DNA of 64,000 nucleotides from Cryoendolithus antarcticus. Its lineage: Eukaryota; Ascomycota; Dothideomycetes; Cladosporiales; Cladosporiaceae. The position numbers and the translations under genes were made by a program. Below, piece after piece: positions 55,972-64,000 of this stretch (within the stretch, counting starts at the first letter, position 1; every line of letters begins with the position of its first letter). Under the pieces are notes generated by a model. The model was not told the origin of the DNA. It saw only the letters and a program-made list of their open reading frames with translations, and made no database searches. The stretch spans positions 1 through 64,000 of the forward strand of contig NAJO01000015.1 of the NCBI GenBank assembly GCA_002077065.1, written 5' to 3'.

Positions 55972-57900
55972 ACTGGGCGGGCAGGCAAATCACTGCTGTC
56001 TTTTGAGAGGGATATTCGATACTAGTTGGCCTTACAAGAGGAACTTCGTCGTCTCCATAATCGCCCGGTGCTGAATGTCGCCGTGATCTTCGCCATACTG
56101 TTTACCCCGCTTCAATCGGCAGTTTATCGAGATTTAGTAGGAGGTTATAATTGAAACCTCACTCTAAATATTGTGCCTTACTGACCAAATCACTGCTGTC
56201 GTCTGAAGCAACGTCATGTCTCTCTTGCAGGACGCTGCCGCTACTGTCGATCGCGAAGTCTTGACATCTCGCCGATCGAACCTACCGACGCATATGGTCA
56301 TCGCAGCCATGGCGTCCCTCCGAACATCGCCCGAATACGACACAATGCTGCAAACTCTGTCGGTCAAATGAGATAGCGAGCGGTTATCTTCCACGTGACT
56401 TTCGTTGACTCGAGAGCTCGGCAATGGAACCTTGAGAGTCACAACGGCGCAACGGTTGTCAGCTAAAGTTTCTCCATATTTCTCCGTCGACGTGCAATAA
56501 CAAGCGACCCGCTCGTGCCCGCTTATGCCCGCGCCCACAGGGTCTGGCTCCTGCCCGGATGCCGGGTCACAACTTTATTTCTACTAAACCTCACGACAGG
56601 CGAAAGGACGAAACCGTATATATGCTATGCAGAGCATGTGAAATGCTTGTATGCCGCGCGGGCGGCTGGGCTGTTGGCATCGATCAGCAGATCAGCCGCC
56701 CTGGTAACTACGTGCCACACTGACTAGGGTCGCGCGGGTAGATCGACTTGACAAAATGGAGACGGTCCGTGTTTCGAGTGAAAGACCCCACGACGTCTCA
56801 TCAGCACATCGCCGCGGTGATCACCTCTCGACTACAGTTTGATCTGCAAAAGTGTCGGCACACGCTCAACGCCAGCCACGGCAGCCGCGGCAGCGCTATG
56901 ACAGACGCCAAACGCCACAGAGCGAGAATATGGTAGTGAAGCGCCACTCGATCCTTCTAGCGGTCATAAGCCGTGTGAACCTACTAGGAGAAAGCCATTG
57001 CATGATCTGCAATCTCGTTCCGTGATATCTTCGTGTGGCTTGAGATGGCAATCCCTCCCGACTCTCACTGATCAGTACACCGCGGCGTCAGGCTCGGTCT
57101 ATTGTTTCGTATGTACTTCAGTCCAAGCTCTACAGATCACGAAGCCACTACTCGATTGTTGCGACCTGGTAGCCCGATATGGGTCTTGCGATGTGTTGTT
57201 GCGGCGGCGCTAGCGAATATTGACACATCCGCCCCTGACCAGGTGTTGTTGAGTGAATTGCATTGGCATTGCTGCAGAGAGCATGCAGGTTGGCGAGTTC
57301 CTGCGTCAAGCCTTCCTCACCGCTAGGTCTAGCACAGCGCAAGTTGCTGCCCGTTTGGGACAGTTGGGGGCGGCTTCGGTCATGACAATGTGCTGCAAGC
57401 ACTGCGACTGTTAGCAGGTCTGCATTCTACAGTAATAACTGAAGTGGAAGAGAGCCAGAGCGCATAGAGACTATCGTGCCGTGCACGTACTCGCCCGAAA
57501 TGAGGTGTAGCACGCATTGAAACCAGACGTTGTAACTATGCTTGCAGAAACTCCTCCAAAGTCGCCAGTTTCCTGATGGTTCCAGAAAGCCTTTCATGGT
57601 GACTACACTTCAGGTACCCTCGGTAGCAATAAGCTGCAATGCATAGAATGGAATCACTTTTGTGATGATCGCGATAGGCACTTCGCGCAACGCGTGCACT
57701 TGTTGAAATTCAGCGTGATGATTGCGAACATAGTCAATGATTTGAGTCTGTGGTTCGTAGCGTCGGGAAGCGAAATGCGCACTCGCGCATGTTATTAGTA
57801 ATTGCGTAAATTATCGTTATCGACGTGCTGGTCACCACGTCTTTACCATGTGATGCCGTGCTTTTGTGCGGTGACATGGTCCAAAGAATCGTTCTTTCCT
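55972..57900. other. 1.9 kb intergenic, no gene recognised
   Basis: Upstream of the hydrolase gene and 3' flank of the homeobox gene. A 15-bp direct repeat (CAAATCACTGCTGTC) occurs at 55986-56000 and 56186-56200. Open frames are short and without motifs. Confidence 0.45.
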
Positions 57901-59397
57901 TCAGTCACTCAGGTCGCCTCCTTCTACGCGACTTCGGTCTCGCTTGTCGCGCAGCTCGGGACAACGTCGTCGATGATTGATGAACCAGTTGCTCACTTGT
58001 GTCATACTTATGCCAGTCGCCTACAGATCATTGTCAACGATACTCTAGCATGGAGTGAGCCTGATTAACATACGTTGGCGAAGACTTGCTTCTGCTCTTC
58101 GCTTGGATAGGGGTTTGCTATGTTCTGGAAATTGATCAGCAACCGCGCGAAATGTATTCTCACCTGCTGTGGAACAAACCTGATCGAACCAGTGTTTCAT
58201 GATCTCTGTTGACTGCTTCGGCAGATTGCTTCGTTTCCTTGTCTTGCCCTGCTGGTATTCATAGTGACTGGGCATGAAGAAGGCGGCTCGTTGGTCAGGA
58301 GCAACGGTATCTGCACCTCTGCCTGTCAATCCCGTATATGAACCATGTTCCCTGCCAGGCGGCTCTGATCTTGTGGGCAGATGTTCAGTCCGTTCTGCGG
58401 TGTAGCGTTCTCGATTCTGGCTTAGAAAGTACGATGTCGCACCAAGACGGTTCGGTGGGAAGTACCCAGCTTCGTGCCCGTTGTAGAATGAGTGATCGTC
58501 TACTCGCTCGCGAGCATAGACGTGACCAGGCGATCGTACGTCGATCGACGTGCGTCTCAGGTCACTTATAGTCGATTGCCGTCGCGACTGAGGTAATCCA
58601 GGTTGATCCTGGTATAGCACTTCTCCCGGGCGAGCCTCGTAGCGAGCAGTCCCATCGTCAAGACGCGGCCGTGCAGAAGGTTGACCGGCCTCGGGACACA
58701 GATCAGGGGCTTTGAGATACTCGGTGTCCATTGTAATGCTAGGACGCGAATATCGAGCAGGACAATCCACTTGTGCGACCGCTGACCTGCTTGAGGAGAT
58801 ACTGGTGCCCTTAGGAGCGAAGCTTGGTGAATGACGGGGACTCAGCGCCGTTCTGGGCTTCTTGTTCGGGTAGAAAGCGGGAGGTTTGAATGTGGTTGCG
58901 ACATACGATGGCTCGCGAGCGGCGAGCGGAAAGGGCGCGTCGTACAATCGTGGTGTCGTCGGAGGCGAGGACAATGGCACTGCCAATATCTAGACAAGGT
59001 CAGAAAATCTCATCGTCGGGGAAGATCCTAGTACATAACAACTGACTGTCTTGAGAGGTGGTAGCGACGGTCGCAATCCGCTATTAGATCGATACGGCGG
59101 CGAATACGGGGCATAGCGTGCGCTCTCCACAGGTCGAGTGATCATGCGCACAGAGAGGTGGTCGTCGCTGCGGTTGCAAGTGACAGCAGGATCGCACGCT
59201 TCATCGGAGAGTAAAGCACGAATAGAGGCTCCTCTACTCGCCAGTGGCCTGGCGAAGTGTTCGTCAATGGAAGTGTCACTGCTTTGCGAAGTTTCTGGCG
59301 TCGGCATGCACGGGGTGGACGCGCGACTGTCGTTGCGCCTATGAGAGTAGAGGCAATGTCGGGTCTGGTGGCCTCTGTACTTCTCAAGATCTGCCAT
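57901..59397 (-). CDS. TALE-class homeodomain transcription factor
   Basis: A 443-residue factor from four exons: 59397-59047, 58989-58180, 58124-58074 and 58020-57901. All three introns (57, 55 and 53 nt) are phase 0. The homeodomain is assembled only after splicing: TRKRSNLPKQSTEIMKHWFD ends exon 2, exon 3 is the 17-codon NIANPYPSEEQKQVFAN, and exon 4 opens ATGISMTQVSNWFINHRRR. It carries the proline-tyrosine-proline of the TALE three-residue loop extension and the WFINHRRR recognition helix (415-423). The N-terminal 370 residues are disordered and Ser/Pro/Arg-rich. TALE factors of fungi regulate development and mating-type programmes; target genes are unknown. The C-terminus is short (39 residues in exon 4). 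Confidence 0.92.
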
Positions 59398-62300
59398 GGT
59401 GATAGAGCTGAGTGATCCTCCGCAGTCCGGGCAACTAGGGATATGAGAAACGATCGGACAGCTTCAAAGGTCGAAACAGCGGTCAGGCCAAGAGTAGGTA
59501 TGTAGAAGAGTTGTCAAAAAGCCAGAAGGAGTTGACCCCGACCCGAGAACAGCGCTCGATGTAGTGAAGGATCAGACCTTCAGACGCTGACAGTCAAGAA
59601 CCGAGAGGAGCAAGGATAGAAATCGGGATATCGTTGAGGGTCCTCGAATGCGCATGTCGGGATCGAAAAGACGTAACTACAGCTGTGAACCTTCCGAAGT
59701 CGTTGCGGTGCAAAGGAACGCCGCTGACTGATCGTGCGCTATGAGAAAATGGCGTTTTTGGGGTGGAGTCTTTTCAGCCTGGAGGCGACCGTTGAAACGA
59801 GAATGGCGAGTGGGACGACTGCGGCATGATTCGTAGGCAATGCCGAGCTCATGCAGGTGAGCTGTCGTCGCAAGACGAGCGCGCAAACTCTTGTGCTCGA
59901 ATCTGTAGTACCGCGGCAGCTTCGTACAGCACAGTGAGCCTAATGGAAGGGGGTACAAAGTCTGTGTACGATGATCGACATGGGGTCAACGTTAGCAGGG
60001 GACCAACATTTGCCGCGGAAAGATTGGGGAGATACAGATGAGCGCTCCGGCGCGATGCGATTTGTGCTAGATCCAGCGGGCCGCGCTTTGCATGGGACTA
60101 TGCTGGAGATTGCTGCCAGGCTGTGCATGTGGCGCGCAGCGTTGCATGCCGCCGGGGTGTCTTACGTCCTGGCTAACGGCTCACCATGCTTCTACATGCA
60201 TCCCTCATGCTGTTACCGAAAACCTTCGCACTCCCAGGAGACACTATGCCACTTTCGGGTCTTGCAGTTTGGGCTCATTGACATCCGGGGCGATCGAGAT
60301 TTCGATGGAGATGAGCTCCCGAGTCCCCGCTGAACGTGCCGGCCTCGTGTGTGTGAAGCGTGTCGGTGCAATAGCCTTCGCGATCAGCCGCCGGACTGGT
60401 ACTTCTTACTGAATCAGTTCACGTTGCTCGAGCAAGCTGATCTCTGGAGATATCGGACCCAACACCGACCGTCCCGACCATTGTGGGCGCGGTAGAGGCA
60501 ACGCACAGCACGCAGAGCGGCAACCCCAGTACTGTCCCGCGTGCCACGAGAAATCCATCGAGGCACCAGCCGCTGTGACATTCTCACAAGGGTAACCCGC
60601 ACGACTCAAAACCCTCGGGTCTTCACGACACGGATCATGATCTACCTGTATATCTGCGACATCTAGTCGTGCGCGAAGTCTCGTAGACGAATTCTCTGAA
60701 CAACAGCTCCTGGCTGTTGCGACGTCATGTACTTAGACTCAGCGCAACACGCCTAGAGGCTCGCTCGACAACAGAACAGCATTCATCCCATAGCATGCCG
60801 CGTGCTGTTGACGCCACAGGGAACGTTCGAGTTGACCTAACTTTCGGATTAGGTTCAGGAACCTTGCCCTGACATCGTGCCGGCCTGCGTCCCGCACGCA
60901 GGTGAACCCGGCTACCGGCGCTGCGCAAAGTTCCGAAGCTTGGTACGGCCGATGGTACAGGGCCTCGTCATCTCGACGTGGGTCACAGTGGATGCGATTC
61001 CCGAGTGAGGATAGACAACATGCATGGCGTTCACACAAGTGCTCACAAGCCATCATGTGTACCGTGAGGACTGTTACAAGTGTAGAGGACTCGGACCTCT
61101 GCTTCGCTCAAGGCTCCTGCATCGAAGGTCCATGACTTCATGGGTGCACTTCATTGACCAGGTTCCCATGCTACCAGCGTTATCAGTCACTGTAGTGTAA
61201 GTTCAAAGCTCAGGTCTTGCCCCGTTGCCGTCACATCGTCTTCCTGTGATGATACCAGGTCACATCGATGATCGATCCACTTGCAGATCAGAAGTGCCGT
61301 CCGTGCGGCGCCGTGGTGCACGAAACGCAAGCGCCACATGTAGATCAGTAATTCGTATGTCGAAACACGCGCTTACCCTTATGGGTGACGACAGGCGGCG
61401 TGCATGAGAATAAGGGCGCTTGGCGCCACAGTCTCATGCCTGACGTTCCCGGTAGAGCCGACGACCAGCGTCACCCAATCTACCGACCTGTCAATGACGC
61501 TGGTTGGCGCGTGGTTTGACTGTCAACGGCAACGGCACTTCTAGGTGCGCTTCGTCCTTGGCTCATGTGAGCGTTGCGCAGCCTGGTGTGGCGCCGCTAC
61601 CCTTTTCACGCAATTCACACCGCTTTACGCGCGAGTTCCCAGGGATCGCCGAGGAACTTTGGTCGCTTGGAATGCCTCACATCCGGTGGGTAACACAGGG
61701 TATGCAGCACGCGATGAACCCGACAGCCTGGGAGCACCTACCAGCGATGCTTGTCCGCTCCGATCTGCCGTGTCACCGTGGCCGGGATGCGTCGAACTGC
61801 GTGGTCTTGACAGCTGACCGTGGAATGCGATGCTCATTCGTTCCCGAGGAAGGTGCCCATCACCTTCATGCATGAGCATCCCGACAATGTGCCGACCGAC
61901 GACTCTGCTCTGCGTGGCGCTCTACTATATCAGCCTCAAAGCACCTCGCGCGTAGCGTGCCCATATCTTGCGCCTGTCAATCAAGCCTGTCACGCAGCGC
62001 AGACTGTAGCGCGCACAGACCAGTCCCAGGTCGGGACACAGGTCCCCTCCCACTTTGACGACTTCTCAACTACCGCGAGATTGGGGACCCTCGAGCCTGG
62101 ACTTCGTTACACAACAGGATGCGTCCCAGCGACCAGGCAACTGACCTGGTCATGCACTGCTGCTGCGCTGCCCGCGCATCTCCGGCCGTCGTGCCAAACC
62201 ACTGCGCTGGATTCCCGGTCCGCTGTATCGGCACCGCGCCGCCAGTCGGATCGTTCCTCCTCTTGTTGCACTGTATTCTGTACGACCTCAGACCTGTCTT

Positions 62301-62905
62301 CTCTATCCAGATTCTCCCGGACGCATAAGGTGTGAGTGATGAGGGGGTCATTTCATCTCTCTCGTGACACCAACATCTTCCAACAGTGAGGCGTACACGC
62401 AGCTCAACGGCAGGAACGCGACACGCTCGTCGCTGCGTGGAGGCGTCTGTCAATGGAGCTATTCAGAACGAGTAAATGCAGGTAAATTGCTGCATTCCGT
62501 GCGAGCGGAACCTCGGGAAGATTTACCATACTGGTTGGAAGTGTTTGGGGGGTAGCTGCGTGATCTGGTGACTGACAGACAGCATTCTACCGGGGAGCCG
62601 GGATGGGAGTGTCATTCGTTCGGTACTGATCGAAAATGACATCTAAGGCGCCCTCGGCGTTCACGTGAGCGGCACTGCAATAGAATTACGGTCTGTCATT
62701 CTGCTGGGCTCTTTGTGCGTTTAATCATAGATCTTCCGCCCTTGTCAAAATGTCTGAGGATCCTCACGCTACCTTTGAAAACGTGCTCGAAGACTGAGAG
62801 ACAGCGTGGCGAGTCAAGGAATGATTGCCATCGATCCTTTTAGTCTCTTACAGTAGCGGAGGTTCAGCATGACCCGTCGAATTGGCTTGCTTCCGATCAG
62901 GCGGC
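59398..62905. other. 3.5 kb without recognisable gene
   Basis: No open frame here gives a recognisable protein on either strand, and I could not assemble spliced motifs. There is no obvious AT-rich decay, terminal repeat or tRNA-like sequence. It borders the FSH1 pseudogene, so it may be a region of old decay. It also contains the promoter of the homeobox gene. Confidence 0.45.
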
Positions 62906-63676
62906 TTATGTCGCGCTATGCTCCCATCTTGCAGCCATGATGAAGTCGACAATAGCATCCTGACTCAGTCGTTCTGTCGGTAAATGGTGTCCACCAGGGT
63001 GCACAATCATTGTTGGCTCTCCACGGCCAAGCAATCTCTTGGGAACATGCCGTTCGATCCTCTTAGCGAATCACAGAGTGCAAGTCATCTACCACGTAAT
63101 ACAACCTCACACCGAGCTCCTCTTGAGTCAACCAGTCGTAGTAGCTCTCACATTGCTGCTCGAGCCGCACAAAGAACCAGGAAGCTCAGTGGGGGATGTC
63201 GCAGCGCTGCGAAGCACTAAGGGTAAGTCGTAGCCTCGACACCGCTCCTGACAGCCGCTTCGTGCGCCTCGAGTATCGTCCTGCCATGTAGAAGAGATGC
63301 TACCATGGCCGCTAGTATGGTACCTTGCGAGAATGCAATGATGCCGGCGAATGGCCCTTCGCGGTCGAGAATTACGGCAAGATCCACGAGACTCCATGAG
63401 ACCGCGTGAAGGATTCGACGCCTGGGATGCCTCGAACCAGCCTCGCAGATCCAGCGCTGAGTAAGTGGCATCGTCGTGACGCGGTTGAAGCCGTATGTGC
63501 GTTGTGGGAAAGCTGAATGTAGCGTCCGGAACAGCTTCCACGATTCTGCAGAGTAAAACTCTGATCTTGCGGCGTAGGCTCTCGCCGGTCTGGGTATATA
63601 TTCTGCAAGAACGTAAGTCACACTCTGCGAAGCTAGTCCGAAGTGTGGGTGTACCGTGAAGCACCAAGATCTTCAT
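62906..63676 (-). pseudogene. FSH1-type serine hydrolase pseudogene (several frameshifts)
   Basis: Recognisable FSH1/DUF341 alpha-beta hydrolase, but no single frame or simple splicing carries it. It begins MKILVLHG, then YTQTGESLRRKIRVLLCR and FSFPTTHIRLQP in the first frame (to about 63395). The catalytic part follows in another frame: LAVILDREGPFAGIIAFSQG, with the nucleophile motif GFSQG-like, and LAAMVASLLHG. A TAG follows TTYP, then HPPLSFLVLCAA. The frame shifts to YYDWLTQEELGVRLYYVVDD and shifts again to RLLGRGEPTMIVHPGGHHLP and SQDAIVDFIMAARWE, ending at TAA 62906-62908. At least three frame changes and a stop are needed, which fits a decayed gene better than many sequencing errors. 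FSH1 hydrolases are often near secondary-metabolism genes; none is seen here. Confidence 0.7.
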
Positions 63677-64000
63677 GGCGTATCACCTCCACTTTCCTAG
63701 GCGCTTGAACGTCTCTTATGCCGCTATCGAATGCGCCGCGAGGCCCCTCCTCATGTAGAACGGGCGATGGGATATAACATCGGTCCGCCAACGAAAGTTT
63801 GCCTAGTTGTCTCTCTAGACAGCACAGCGTTCAGGCTTGAACTGTTGCGGCGTGCTAGATAGTTCCTTGAGCAGACTGATTGCGCAGCGCAGGGGGTTAG
63901 GTGACGTTCCGCGAGCTCGTGGCCGCAGTACTTTATCTATACATGAAAGCAATCTTCAGCCCGCATCCCGTGGCACAAGTCTTGGGATCTGGGTAGTTGA
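63677..64000. other. window end, no gene recognised
   Basis: Upstream flank of the FSH1 pseudogene. No supported feature before the window ends. Confidence 0.4.

Noticed and set aside
56164..56538. 124-codon minus-strand frame
   Set aside because: No motif; intergenic chance frame.
61504..62453. Overlapping 120-170 codon frames in the gene-poor block
   Set aside because: No recognisable protein, both strands equally open, no splice support.

Overview
The window is a stretch of nuclear chromosome from a filamentous ascomycete. The evidence is about 50-90 bp GT-AG introns, mixed gene orientation, and fungus-restricted or fungal-type proteins: fused arginine-biosynthesis ARG5,6, DASH-complex Hsk3, AzgA purine permease, an RGG-tailed cryptochrome DASH, a TRI12-type MFS pump and a Pfa5-like acyltransferase. 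A Dothideomycete (Mycosphaerella-like) is my impression from protein flavour, not something proven here. Exon structures were assembled by hand from splice signals, reading-frame continuity and remembered family motifs; no database was searched.

Left part (1-25.4 kb): the 3' part of the PKA regulatory subunit (cut by the window edge), then a tandem array of four decayed F-box-like paralogs (1607-5517). Next come a Nop13-like nucleolar RRM protein, a basic glycine-zipper protein, an AzgA purine permease, cryptochrome DASH, the mitochondrial ARG5,6 polyprotein, a secreted two-domain fasciclin protein, replication licensing factor Cdt1, fumarase, and a CorA-like membrane protein lacking the GMN motif.

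Middle (26-44.6 kb): a divergent pair of tiny two-exon genes (a mitochondrial single-TM protein and DASH subunit HSK3), an Mcm1-type MADS-box factor, a seven-exon TRI12-like MFS transporter, a 2EXR/F-box-like unknown, an F-box-like protein of four exons, and the 2009-residue Sen1 helicase.

Right part (44.6-64 kb): a large disordered protein of unknown function with a probable GC-AG intron, a Pfa5-like palmitoyltransferase with a degenerate zinc-binding region, a small CxxC zinc-ribbon-like protein, a Ctk2-like cyclin whose stop lies 6 bp from that of a convergent metallo-beta-lactamase gene, and a TALE homeodomain factor with the homeodomain split over three exons. About 3.5 kb without a recognisable gene follows, then an FSH1-type serine hydrolase pseudogene.

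Most genes are unlinked housekeeping functions (signalling, transcription, RNA processing, replication, metabolism). I see no convincing biosynthetic cluster and no new multi-gene system. The most unusual region is the F-box array: all four copies share one intron position and phase, and all four carry an in-frame TAG with recognisable homology continuing beyond it.
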